Assembly (NCBI GenBank): GCA_019455065.1
Contig: JACFNC010000005.1
Coordinates: 124,001 to 188,000 of the forward strand
Reading direction: 5' to 3'
DNA length: 64,000 nucleotides
Source of the DNA: Rhodospirillales bacterium
Lineage (GTDB): Bacteria > Pseudomonadota > Alphaproteobacteria > Rhodospirillales > Magnetospirillaceae
Both the position numbers and the translations under genes were made by a program. The notes beneath the pieces are model-generated. The model searched no databases. It was not told the origin of the DNA and saw nothing but the letters and a program-made list of their open reading frames with translations. Of the stretch, positions 8,629-16,858 are shown piece by piece; within the stretch, counting starts at the first letter, position 1, and every line of letters begins with the position of its first letter.

Positions 8629-8788
8629 ATTCTTCTTACCTCCGTAATAATCGTGCGGGCGCAGGCCCGCTGCGCCGGCCGCCGTGGTAATTCCCGAAGG
8701 CAAGTGGCGTGCCAAAGGCCGAATCGCGCGAATCGAGCAGAGGATCGTGCGGTCCCGCGCAGGGCCCTCGCTTCGCAGCCGTCCTAAT

Positions 8789-8807
8789 ATTGAACTTGGC
8801 GTTCAAT
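8789..8807. promoter_or_regulatory. Perfect inverted repeat ATTGAAC-N5-GTTCAAT, probable operator
   Basis: In the 309-base gap (8629-8937) between the leftward NicX-like operon and two rightward small genes lies a perfect 7-base inverted repeat with a 5-base spacer. Its size and central position between divergent start codons fit a TetR-type repressor site controlling one or both directions. No TetR gene is visible in the window. I see nothing else specific in this gap. Confidence 0.5.
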
Positions 8808-8937
8808 CGTTGCGCGCAGCCGTTCCGGAATCGTCCGCCTTCCGTCTGGTGATGCCGCCCCTGATGGCGAAGGCCGGGTCTGGCATGAAACGTGCTTGCG
8901 TTTTGGCCGATTCAGCGACACCCGAAGGAGCGAAGTC

Positions 8938-9351
8938 ATGACGGGAAACAAGGCGGACGAACGGGTCACAATCCAGGTCGCGGGCGGCCCGGTGACCGTC
9001 GTCGACCGAACGGAACTGCTGGCCGCCGCTGATGCGGAGCGTGTGGTCGTGGTGGCGGTGCCTTGCGGGGCCGCGGCCGTTTCCCAGGCATTGGCGGTCA
9101 GGCCGGCCGCGCTGTTCCTGCGCGAGTCCACGGCCGAGGAAAATGAAGCTGGGCTCGGCGCCGCCGACGCAAGCGGCGTACCCTGCGCCGCCGTCAAAGC
9201 CGAGGCTCCGGACATCGCAGGCGGTCACACCATCTGGGCGTCCGGAAAGGTGACGGTCGCCAACGCGGCCGCCCGCCGGCGCGGCGTCAAACCCGCCATG
9301 ACGGTGCAGCAGGCGGCCGGTTTGCTCATGGCCTGGACGCGCGTGATGTAA
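8938..9351 (+). CDS. Small protein of unknown function (137 aa)
   Basis: ATG 8938 follows AAGGAG at good spacing, giving 137 residues. The protein has alternating hydrophobic strands and small residues (VVVVAVPCGAAAVSQALAV, AALFLRES) that suggest a compact alpha/beta fold, with no signal peptide or membrane helix. I do not recognise the family. It begins the rightward block opposite the molybdenum-enzyme operon and is followed 39 bases later by a SnoaL-like gene, so the two are probably co-transcribed and share the inverted-repeat control region. An overlapping leftward frame (8784-9215) has no ribosome site and atypical composition, so I prefer this strand. Confidence 0.55.
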   Translation: MTGNKADERVTIQVAGGPVTVVDRTELLAAADAERVVVVAVPCGAAAVSQALAVRPAALFLRESTAEENEAGLGAADASGVPCAAVKAEAPDIAGGHTIWASGKVTVANAAARRRGVKPAMTVQQAAGLLMAWTRVM

Positions 9352-9390
9352 GAGGTGGACAAATCGTCAACTCAGGAGGGGGAACCGAGG

Positions 9391-9753
9391 ATGATCGCCA
9401 AGGATTTTGCGGCAGCCGCATTCGGCGCCGTCGATGCCATGGATGTGGAACGTTTCGCCACGCATTTGACAGACGACTGCGTTTTCATTTTCGGGAACGC
9501 CGAGCCGGTCGTTGGTAAAGGCGCGATTGCCGCGTATGTGGATGGCTTCTTTTCCATGCTCGCGGGATTGCGGCACGACCTTCTGGATGTCTGGCAGGTC
9601 GCCGACGTGATCATCAACCGGATTCAGGTTACTTACACTCGTCGGGACGGACATCGAATGTCGTTCCCCTGCGCGGTCATCTGGCGGATGCGCGACGGCC
9701 GCATAGCGGACTATCGCATTTTCATCGACAACACCCCTCTCTTCGCTTCCTGA
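9391..9753 (+). CDS. SnoaL/NTF2-like fold protein
   Basis: A 120-residue single-domain protein with the NTF2-like pattern: an N-terminal helix pair (DFAAAAFGAVDAMDVERFATHL), a strand with TDDCVFIFGNAEPVVGKGAI, and the last strand IWRMRDGRIADYRIFIDNTP. Proteins of this fold act as small isomerases, cyclases or ligand binders, often next to catabolic genes. I chose ATG 9391 because a strong GGAGGGGG sits just upstream; a GTG at 9355 would add 12 residues with no ribosome site. It is co-directional with the unknown gene before it and precedes the sigma-54 promoter region. Its substrate cannot be predicted. Confidence 0.75.
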   Translation: MIAKDFAAAAFGAVDAMDVERFATHLTDDCVFIFGNAEPVVGKGAIAAYVDGFFSMLAGLRHDLLDVWQVADVIINRIQVTYTRRDGHRMSFPCAVIWRMRDGRIADYRIFIDNTPLFAS

Positions 9754-10201
9754 GTTCGCCCACGGCCCGTCCGCGGGCCCGGCCGCGGCCGGTCCTCGCT
9801 TCAGGGCCGCAACATCGCTTCGAGCCCGGCGACGGCCGGCGAACGCGCGTGCCCGCACAGGTTCTGTCAGCACGCTGGGAAGCGAAGGTGACAGGCAAGC
9901 GCGGAAGTCTGGACGATCCGTCCGTAATCTGAACGCCGCAGAGGTAAGCGGGCTTCACGTGGGTACGGCACACGCGCCTCTCTCCACCGTTTTATATAGC
10001 TTCATCAATATTGTATGACGGTACGCCAGCCTCTGGCACGGCAGTTGCTATCACCTTTGAAGGTGTCCGGAAGGATAATTAACGGCCCCGTTCAGGTCGT
10101 CTGCGGACACGGAGAAGGAGGAACACGAGGCGGATTGACCTCTGGCTAGAGACCAGGGTCGTCGGCATTCGGCTCTGCAACAGCCGCTGGAGGTCCAGGG
10201 A
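9754..10201 (+). other. Intergenic control region of the sigma-54 operon
   Basis: This 448-base gap holds no convincing gene. It contains a GC-rich hairpin without T-tail just after the SnoaL gene (9764-9779), a GGACG-ATC-CGTCC palindrome at 9911-9923 that could be an enhancer-binding site about 110 bases upstream of the promoter, the sigma-54 promoter itself, and an expected leader of about 140 bases. The leader has distant complementary arms GTGTCCG (10063-10069) and CGGACAC (10104-10110). A GGAGG lies eight bases before the first start codon. Confidence 0.5.
10034..10049 (+). promoter_or_regulatory. Sigma-54 (RpoN) promoter
   Basis: TGGCACGGCAGTTGCT matches the consensus TGGCACG-N4-TTGCW at every fixed position, with the -24 GG at 10035-10036 and the -12 GC at 10047-10048. 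Transcription should start near 10060, leaving a leader of about 140 bases before the DUF1302 gene. Sigma-54 promoters are silent without an ATP-driven activator bound upstream, so the following operon should be inducible. The activator gene is not in the window. Confidence 0.85.
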
Positions 10202-11863
10202 ATGGAACATTCATCGCTCAGGTGCACGGAGGGTGGACGGTGCCGCCATGATGCGCGCGCGCCGCTCGTGTGCTCGGTCTTGGTCGGTATGGCCGCTTTC
10301 GCCATGCCAGTAGCGCATGCGGTGGAAATACCCACCGCAAATCCGGATCTGAAGGTCCGCTGGGACAACACGATCAAATACAGTGTCGGAATGCGTCTCA
10401 AGGAGCAGTCGGCCACGTTGGTGGCCGATGCGAACCAGGACGACGGCAATCGAAATTTCGACCAGTGGGGACTGATCTCGAATCGGTTCGACCTGTTCTC
10501 GGAATTCGACCTGACGTATCAAAACTTCGGGCTGCGCCTCACCGGCGCCGCCTGGTACGACGACGTCTACAACCGCAGCAACGACCACGATTCTCCGTTC
10601 ACCGCCAATTCGGCTTCGGTGGCCTTCGACCGTTTCACCAAGGATACCGAGCGGCTGCACGGTCGCAAGGCCGAGCTGCTCGACTACTTCGTATTCGGCC
10701 GGACCGAGATCGCCGACGCCCTGGTGAGCTTCCGGCTCGGCGGCCACACGCTCCTCTATGGTGAAAGCCTGTTCTTCGGCGGCAACGGCATTGCCGGTGC
10801 CCAGGCGCCGATCGATATCGTCAAACTCCTTTCGGTGCCGAACACGCCATTCAAGGAACTGATGCGGCCCGTGCCGCAGTTTTCGACCCAGGTTCAGGTG
10901 AACCCGACGATCACCCTGGGCGGCTACTACCAGTTCGGATGGGAGAAGGACCGCATTCCGGCGGCAGGCAGCTATTTCTCGGGGGCAGACATTCTCGACG
11001 AAGGGGCCGAGCGGTTTCTTTTGGGGCCGGGCTTCGCCCTTTCTCGCACCAGCGACGTCGAGGCGAAGAACTCCGGTCAAGGCGGCGTGCAGTTGAGGAT
11101 TCGACCCGAGGACCAGGACGTCGAATACGGCTTGTATGCCGCCAACTTCCACTCGAAGAGTCCGGTCGTCTTCCTTGATTTCCCGCGCGGAACCTATGGC
11201 CTCGTGTTCCCGGAGAACATCAGGACGCTGGGAGCCAGCGCGACGACGACGGTCCATGACATCAATGTCGGGGCTGAAGTTTCCTATCGCTGGAACATGC
11301 CGCTGATCAACCGGGCCGGAGGCTTCCCCGTACCTCCGGGCGCCGTGGTGGACAACGATGACGATGTTCTCTACGCCGTCGGCCGGACGCTGCACGCGCA
11401 GGTATCGTGGATCGGCCTGCTGCATCCGACGATGTTATGGGAAGGAGGCAGCTTCCTCGGCGAAGTCGCCTTCAACCGCCTGATGTCGGTGTCGAAAAAC
11501 CCGGGCGCGGTCGATCCCAACGCGACCGATAACGCGGCCGCCATTCGTTTCGTGTTCGCACCGGCGTACTACCAGGTGCTGAACGGCCTCGACGTCAGCG
11601 TCCCGATCGGCGTGGGGTACGGGCTTTTCGGTCGATCGGCGATGTTCAATCCAGGCTTCGGCGTCGACAACGGAGGCGACTTCAGTATCGGGATCAGCGG
11701 CGAGTACTACAAGGTCTGGAAATTCGGCCTCAACTACACGCATTTCTTCGGCGAGGCCGACAATGCTCTGACTCCGCCCAATTCTGCGGCGCCGTTCTAC
11801 TCGTACAAACAGAACCTGGCGGACCGGGATTTCATCTCGCTCACCTTCCAGCGCACCTTCTGA
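10202..11863 (+). CDS. DUF1302 family outer-membrane protein
   Basis: The 553-residue product begins with a signal peptide ending in AHA before VEIPTANPD, then a DUF1302 domain: LKVRWDNTIKYSVGMRL followed by many amphipathic strands and a terminal phenylalanine (SLTFQRTF), as in beta-barrel outer-membrane proteins. In other proteobacteria DUF1302 proteins are encoded with DUF1329, YCF48-like and RND/MMPL proteins in clusters for degradation of hydrophobic compounds, so a role in substrate uptake or handling at the outer membrane is likely. ATG 10202 has GGAGG eight bases upstream. It is the first gene after the sigma-54 promoter and is followed 12 bases later by the DUF1329 gene. Confidence 0.88.
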   Translation: MEHSSLRCTEGGRCRHDARAPLVCSVLVGMAAFAMPVAHAVEIPTANPDLKVRWDNTIKYSVGMRLKEQSATLVADANQDDGNRNFDQWGLISNRFDLFSEFDLTYQNFGLRLTGAAWYDDVYNRSNDHDSPFTANSASVAFDRFTKDTERLHGRKAELLDYFVFGRTEIADALVSFRLGGHTLLYGESLFFGGNGIAGAQAPIDIVKLLSVPNTPFKELMRPVPQFSTQVQVNPTITLGGYYQFGWEKDRIPAAGSYFSGADILDEGAERFLLGPGFALSRTSDVEAKNSGQGGVQLRIRPEDQDVEYGLYAANFHSKSPVVFLDFPRGTYGLVFPENIRTLGASATTTVHDINVGAEVSYRWNMPLINRAGGFPVPPGAVVDNDDDVLYAVGRTLHAQVSWIGLLHPTMLWEGGSFLGEVAFNRLMSVSKNPGAVDPNATDNAAAIRFVFAPAYYQVLNGLDVSVPIGVGYGLFGRSAMFNPGFGVDNGGDFSIGISGEYYKVWKFGLNYTHFFGEADNALTPPNSAAPFYSYKQNLADRDFISLTFQRTF

Positions 11864-11875
11864 GGAGGAAACGCA

Positions 11876-13252
11876 ATGTACCAGCGATTTGCGATCGTTT
11901 GCGCCACCGCGTGCGCTGTCCTGATCACGGCTCCCATGGCGAACGCCGCGGTGTCGGCCGAAGAAGCCGCTCTGTTGAAAACCACCCTCACGCCCTTCGG
12001 CGCCGAACGTGCCGGCAATAAGGAAGGCACCATTCCGGCCTGGGAAGGCGGCTATACAAAGGTACCGCCGAACTACAAGTCCGGAGATGCCCGCACCGAA
12101 CTTTTTCCTGGCGAGAAGCCCCTGTTCTCCATCACCGCCAAGAACATGGACCAGCACCTCGACAAGCTTTCCGAGGGAGTACAGGCGCTTTTCAAGAAGT
12201 ATCCGGACACTTTCCGGATGGACATCTATCCGACCCACCGGACCCAGGCGATGCCGGATTGGGTCCAGGATAACACCTTCAAGAACGCGACCCGCGCCAA
12301 GCTCTCGGCGGATGGGCTCGTCGTCGAAGGCGCCTATGGCGGCATTCCTTTTCCGATTCCGAAAAGCGGCGCCGAGGCGATGTGGAACCACAAGCTGATG
12401 TGGATGAGCGAGGTAACCTCGCTCAATGTCTCGGGCTACATCGGTACCTCCGACGGCAAGATCGTGCATGCAAGCCGGGCCCACAACATCATCCGCAATC
12501 CCTATTACGCGAAGGACGGCTCGCTCGAAACATTCTCCGGTGACAACCAGCAGATGCGGGCCTGGGTCGACGGCCCGGCGCACAAGGCTGGCGAGATGTT
12601 CCTCGTAATCGACTCCAACAACAAGCCACGTCAGGCATGGCAGTACCTGACCGGCCAGCGGCGGGTGCGCAAGGCTCCCACGATTTGCTGCGACGCCCCG
12701 GAGGAGGTGAATTCGGGGGTGGACTTCTGGGACGAGGCTTTCGGTTTCTGGGGCGACCTCGACCGATACGAGTGGAAACTGGTGGGCAAGAAGGAGATGT
12801 ACATCCCCTACAACTCCAACGGTTTTTTCGCGAAGGAGAACACGGTCGAGAAGCAGGTATTGCCCCACCATCTGAATCCCGACCTGGTGCGCTGGGAGCT
12901 GCATCGCGTATGGGTGGTGGATGCAACCCTCGCGCCCGGAAAGCGGCATGTGGTGCCGAAGCGCCGGTTCTACCTTGACGAGGACACCTGGGGCGCCGTG
13001 ATGTCGGTTGGCTGGGACGCCCAGGGAACCTTGTGGCGCACCGAAATTACTCAGCCGCTGGTGGTGCCCGAGGGCCCGTTCATTTATGCGACCGCCCAGT
13101 GGTCGGTGTACGATTTCCTCGCGGGCAACTATCTCGCCTCCTGCGTCACCGACTGGGGTGATCCCAACTACACCTATCATTTCAAGGTCATCGACCGCAT
13201 TTCGCCCATGGAATTCACGCCCGGTGCCTTGGCTGGCCAAGGGATCCGGTAG
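11876..13252 (+). CDS. DUF1329 family secreted protein
   Basis: A 458-residue protein with a clear Sec signal peptide (cleavage after MANAA or nearby) and the DUF1329 start LLKTTLTPFGAERAGNKEGTIPAW, the usual family signature. The mature protein is rich in aromatic strands and ends in DFTYR-like segments (SVYDFLAGNYLASC), consistent with a periplasmic or inner-leaflet outer-membrane protein related to LolB/outer-membrane lipoprotein-sorting folds. It almost always accompanies DUF1302. GAGGAGG precedes ATG 11876 at good spacing. Function is known only by association with export or uptake of hydrophobic substrates. Confidence 0.88.
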   Translation: MYQRFAIVCATACAVLITAPMANAAVSAEEAALLKTTLTPFGAERAGNKEGTIPAWEGGYTKVPPNYKSGDARTELFPGEKPLFSITAKNMDQHLDKLSEGVQALFKKYPDTFRMDIYPTHRTQAMPDWVQDNTFKNATRAKLSADGLVVEGAYGGIPFPIPKSGAEAMWNHKLMWMSEVTSLNVSGYIGTSDGKIVHASRAHNIIRNPYYAKDGSLETFSGDNQQMRAWVDGPAHKAGEMFLVIDSNNKPRQAWQYLTGQRRVRKAPTICCDAPEEVNSGVDFWDEAFGFWGDLDRYEWKLVGKKEMYIPYNSNGFFAKENTVEKQVLPHHLNPDLVRWELHRVWVVDATLAPGKRHVVPKRRFYLDEDTWGAVMSVGWDAQGTLWRTEITQPLVVPEGPFIYATAQWSVYDFLAGNYLASCVTDWGDPNYTYHFKVIDRISPMEFTPGALAGQGIR

Positions 13253-13264
13253 CGATTTCACAGA

Positions 13265-13292
13265 GGAGGGAGGGTGCCCGCACCCTCCCTCC
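13265..13292 (+). promoter_or_regulatory. Perfect 12-bp hairpin between DUF1329 and YCF48-like genes
   Basis: Bases 13265-13276 pair perfectly with 13281-13292 around a CCCG loop. No T-run follows, so it is not a standard terminator. It sits within one operon 12 bases after the DUF1329 stop and just before the GGGAG ribosome site of the next gene, so it may stabilise the upstream message or lower downstream expression. Confidence 0.6.
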
Positions 13293-13311
13293 GAGCGGGA
13301 GTAACGATGCG

Positions 13312-14397
13312 ATGACCGATCGTACGCCATTCGTGGCTCGTCTGGCGGCGCGCCTGCTGATCTTCTCGGTCGGCTGGTTTGGGCTGGGATGGCCGGTTGC
13401 CCAGGCGGAGCTGGCGGATGTTCTCGACAGGCCCAGCCTTCAGACGCCACGCGCCGCGACGCGCACGCTGTTGGCCGTCGCGCGAGCCGACCAGCGGTTG
13501 GTCGTGGTCGGCGAGCGCGGCATCGTCCTCTTCTCCGACGATGACGGGGCGACCTGGAAGCAAGCCTCCGTTCCGGTGAGCGTGACGCTGACCAACCTCC
13601 ATTTCATCGGTCGGGAAAAGGGTTGGGCAGTGGGACACAGTGGTGTTGTGTTGCACACCTCGGACGGCGGCAAGAACTGGATCAAACAACTCGACGGCAT
13701 CACCGCCGCCCAGATCATGCTCGACGCCGCACGCCAGCGAGGCGGTCCCGAACTGGCGGAAGCCGAAGCGCTCGTTGCCGATGGCCCGGACAAACCGTTT
13801 CTCGACGTGTGGTTCCGCGACGCTTCCCATGGGTTCGTGGTGGGAGCCTACGGCCTGGCGTTTGCCACCGATGACGGGGGAAAGACCTGGCAGCCGTGGT
13901 CCAGTCGTCTGCCCAATCCCATGGGCAAACATCTCTACCGAATCTGCTGGCGCGGCGATGAGTTGTGGATAGCCGGTGAGCAAGGAGCGCTGTTCCGCTC
14001 GCTTGACGGAGGTGGCAGCTTCGTCGAGGTGGAGTCACCTTACGAGGGGACTTTCTTCGGTGCGGTCGCTGGAGACGCCGGCGAAATCGTGGCTTACGGC
14101 TTGCGGGGCAACATCTTTCAAAGTCCGGATGGGCTCACCTGGAGCAAGGTTGCCAACCAGGCCGAAGCCAGCGTAAGCGACGGTTTGCGGCTTGCGGACG
14201 GCACCTTGATTCTGGTCGACGAGGCCGGCCGCACCCTGCACAGCGCCGACGGTGGGCGGACCTTTCGCCCGCTACCTGAACTGCAACCCTGGCCGGTGAC
14301 CGGCGTCGCGCAGGCTCCGGACGGGCATCTGATCCTGATCGGAGTGCGCGGCGTCACCCGGGCAGCACCCGTCGCCTCTACGAGGGCGAACCCATGA
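13312..14397 (+). CDS. YCF48-like beta-propeller secreted protein
   Basis: This 361-residue protein has a signal peptide (hydrophobic stretch LLIFSVGWFGLGWPV, cleavage near AQA) and repeated BNR/YCF48 blades: FSDDDGATWK, HTSDGGKNW, TDDGGKTWQ, FRSLDGGGSF and HSADGGRTFR, spaced as in a seven-bladed propeller related to plant HCF136. In similar clusters it lies between DUF1329 and an MMPL transporter, probably as a periplasmic assembly or adaptor protein. ATG 13312 is served by GGGAG 10 bases upstream; an ATG at 13307 is in another frame. Its stop overlaps the next start (ATGA), coupling it with the transporter. Confidence 0.88.
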   Translation: MTDRTPFVARLAARLLIFSVGWFGLGWPVAQAELADVLDRPSLQTPRAATRTLLAVARADQRLVVVGERGIVLFSDDDGATWKQASVPVSVTLTNLHFIGREKGWAVGHSGVVLHTSDGGKNWIKQLDGITAAQIMLDAARQRGGPELAEAEALVADGPDKPFLDVWFRDASHGFVVGAYGLAFATDDGGKTWQPWSSRLPNPMGKHLYRICWRGDELWIAGEQGALFRSLDGGGSFVEVESPYEGTFFGAVAGDAGEIVAYGLRGNIFQSPDGLTWSKVANQAEASVSDGLRLADGTLILVDEAGRTLHSADGGRTFRPLPELQPWPVTGVAQAPDGHLILIGVRGVTRAAPVASTRANP

Positions 14398-16817
14398 CCC
14401 CGGTCGTCGTTGAAGGGCGGCCTCTCGCCGCATCCGACGGGTTCGATCCCCACTCGGGTTCGTTGACCGAACGCCTGCTGTTCAACAACCGCCTTGTGGT
14501 GATGGTGCTTTGCCTTCTGGCGACCGTGGTGCTCGGGCTTCAAATCCCCAACCTTCGGCTGAACGCGGGATTCGAGAAGATGATCCCGACCAAGCATCCG
14601 TTCATCGCCAATTACTTGGAACACAAGAACGAACTGGCCGGGCTCGGGAACACGCTTCGCATCGTCGTCGAAACCACCGAAGGAACGATATTCAACGCGC
14701 AATACATGGATGTTCTGCGCCGTATGAACGACGAGGTGTTCCTGCTGCCTGGCGTCGAACGCCAGCATATGCGTTCCTTGTGGACGCCGGCCGTGCGGTG
14801 GGTGGGCGTGACCGAAGAAGGGATGGAGGGCGGCCCCGTCATTCCCGATCTTTTCGACGGCTCGCAGGACAGTCTCGACCAACTACGCGCAAACGTCGAG
14901 CGCTCGGGCCAGATTGGACAACTGGTGGCCGCCGACTACCGCTCGAGCGTCATTCTCGTGCCGTTGCTCGACCACGATCCCGACGGAAAGCGGCTCGACT
15001 ATTACGAATTCTCGCAGACGCTCGAAAAGCTCAGGGGAAAGTACGAAACGGGCCCCATCCGTGTGCACATCGTCGGTTTCGCCAAGGTGGTCGGGGATCT
15101 TATCGAGGGCCTGAAGGAGGTGCTTTTCTTCCTCGGCATCGCCATCGCAATTTGCACCGCGGTTCTGTACTGGCACACGCGCTGCATCCGCAGCACGTTG
15201 CTGGTGGTTGCATGCTCGCTGCTCGCCGTGTGTTGGCTAATCGGATTGTTGCCGGCTCTCGGATACGAACTCGATCCCTATTCGGTTCTGGTTCCCTTTC
15301 TGGTGTTCGCCATCGGTATGAGCCATGGCGCGCAGAAAATGAACGGCATCATGCAAGACGTCGGGCGTGGGGCGCACCGGCTCGTGGCGGCCCGCTATAC
15401 CTTTCGCCGGCTGTTCCTCCCCGGGCTCACGGCGTTGCTGGCGGATGCGGTGGGCTTCGGTGTCCTCATGGTCATCGAGATTCAGGTCATCCAGGACCTT
15501 GCCGTGACCGCCAGCATCGGGGTCGCCGTGCTGATCTTCACCAATCTCGTCCTGTTGCCGATCCTGCTGTCCTATGTCGGGGTCAGCAAGCGGGCCGCGT
15601 TGCGGAGTTTGCGGCAAGAGATCCTGGACGAACAGGATGCGCAACGCCGCAAACACCCCGTCCTCGCCTTTCTGGACCTGTTCGTCCAGCCACGCTGGGC
15701 GACCGTCGCGGTCGCGGTGGCGGCGGTGCTGGGCGCAACCGGATTCGTCGTCAGCCTGGGCCTGAAAATCGGCGATCTGGAACCCGGCGCGCCCGAACTG
15801 CGGCCCGATTCGCGTTACAACCAAGACAACGCCTTCGTGGTCAACAGCTACGCCGCCGGCAACGACACCTATGTCGTGATGGCCAAGACGCCGCCTTTCC
15901 AATGCAATCGATATCGCGCCGTCAGCCACGTCGATGCCCTCGAGTGGGAGGTCCAGCGCCTGCCCGAGGTCGAATCGACCAATTCCTTCGCCGCGCTGAC
16001 GCGCAAGGCCGCGACCGGGATGAATGAGGGCAGCTTCCAGTGGTACGACATCCCGCGGAACCAGGGGCTGCTGAATTCCATCACGAACCGAGGCGCTCCG
16101 CGCGAGCTCATCAACCAGAATTGCGACCTTCTCGTCGTCTACATTTACCTCAAGGATCACAAGGCCGAGACGCTCACCCGCGTCGTCGAGGTGGTTCAGG
16201 ACTTTGCCGCCCGCCATGACTCCCCCGAGTTGCGCTTCCTCTCCGCAGCCGGGAACGCCGGCATCGAGGCCGCCACGAACATCGTCGTCAAGCGGGCCAA
16301 CGGGCAGACGCTCTTGCTGGTCTACGCCGCGGTGATCGTTCTCGCCTTGATCACGTTCCGCTCATGGCGGGCGGTCCTTTGCGCCGTTCTTCCTCTGGCG
16401 CTCACGACGATCCTCGCCGAGGCTCTGATGGTGGTGTTGGGCATAGGGGTGAAGGTCGCCACCCTGCCGGTGATCGCCCTCGGCGTGGGTATCGGCGTGG
16501 ACTACGCCCTCTATGTGCTGAGCGTCACCCTGGCGGAACTACGGCGGGGGCGGACGCTGTCCGACGCCTATTACAGGGCGCTGCTCTTTACGGGAAAGGT
16601 CGTCGTACTGACCGGCATCACGCTGGCCGTCGCGGTCTCCACCTGGGTCTTGTCGCCCATCAAGTTCCAAGCCGACATGGGCATGCTGCTGGCCTTCATG
16701 TTCCTCTGGAACATGCTGGGCGCCCTGGTCCTGCTGCCCGCGTTGGCCAGCCTGTTGCTGCCGGTGGCGGCTGAGGCAAAGGTCGCTGCGGTCTCTTCCC
16801 CGAGTCGCGCCGCATAG
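14394..16817 (+). CDS. MMPL/RND superfamily transporter
   Basis: An 807-residue membrane protein with the RND pattern: one helix near residue 45, a large periplasmic domain, about five helices (GIAIAICTAVLYW, VACSLLAVCWLIGLLPAL), a second periplasmic domain and another set of helices (LVYAAVIVLALITF, VIALGVGIGVDYALYV). The GxxxDY element in helix four of each half is typical of MMPL proton-coupled transporters. Such proteins move lipids, sterol-like or other hydrophobic compounds across or out of the inner membrane. It overlaps the YCF48-like gene by four bases, and the operon context suggests they form one envelope system. The substrate is unknown. Confidence 0.9.
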   Translation: MTPVVVEGRPLAASDGFDPHSGSLTERLLFNNRLVVMVLCLLATVVLGLQIPNLRLNAGFEKMIPTKHPFIANYLEHKNELAGLGNTLRIVVETTEGTIFNAQYMDVLRRMNDEVFLLPGVERQHMRSLWTPAVRWVGVTEEGMEGGPVIPDLFDGSQDSLDQLRANVERSGQIGQLVAADYRSSVILVPLLDHDPDGKRLDYYEFSQTLEKLRGKYETGPIRVHIVGFAKVVGDLIEGLKEVLFFLGIAIAICTAVLYWHTRCIRSTLLVVACSLLAVCWLIGLLPALGYELDPYSVLVPFLVFAIGMSHGAQKMNGIMQDVGRGAHRLVAARYTFRRLFLPGLTALLADAVGFGVLMVIEIQVIQDLAVTASIGVAVLIFTNLVLLPILLSYVGVSKRAALRSLRQEILDEQDAQRRKHPVLAFLDLFVQPRWATVAVAVAAVLGATGFVVSLGLKIGDLEPGAPELRPDSRYNQDNAFVVNSYAAGNDTYVVMAKTPPFQCNRYRAVSHVDALEWEVQRLPEVESTNSFAALTRKAATGMNEGSFQWYDIPRNQGLLNSITNRGAPRELINQNCDLLVVYIYLKDHKAETLTRVVEVVQDFAARHDSPELRFLSAAGNAGIEAATNIVVKRANGQTLLLVYAAVIVLALITFRSWRAVLCAVLPLALTTILAEALMVVLGIGVKVATLPVIALGVGIGVDYALYVLSVTLAELRRGRTLSDAYYRALLFTGKVVVLTGITLAVAVSTWVLSPIKFQADMGMLLAFMFLWNMLGALVLLPALASLLLPVAAEAKVAAVSSPSRAA

Positions 16818-16858
16818 GCCCACCGCTGCACATAAGGATACAGGCAGGGAGCGCAAGA

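Noticed and set aside
8784-9215. Leftward frame overlapping the 137-residue unknown gene
   Set aside because: No ribosome site, Ser/Thr/Arg-rich low-complexity translation, and the rightward alternative has AAGGAG and a downstream partner.
9764-9779. GGCCCG-TCCG-CGGGCC hairpin after the SnoaL-like gene
   Set aside because: Six base pairs and no T-tail; not enough for a terminator call, although it could be one for Rho-independent release with help.
11435-13450. 671-codon leftward frame opposite DUF1302 and DUF1329
   Set aside because: It covers two genes with signal peptides, ribosome sites and family motifs on the other strand; the antisense peptide has no recognisable features.
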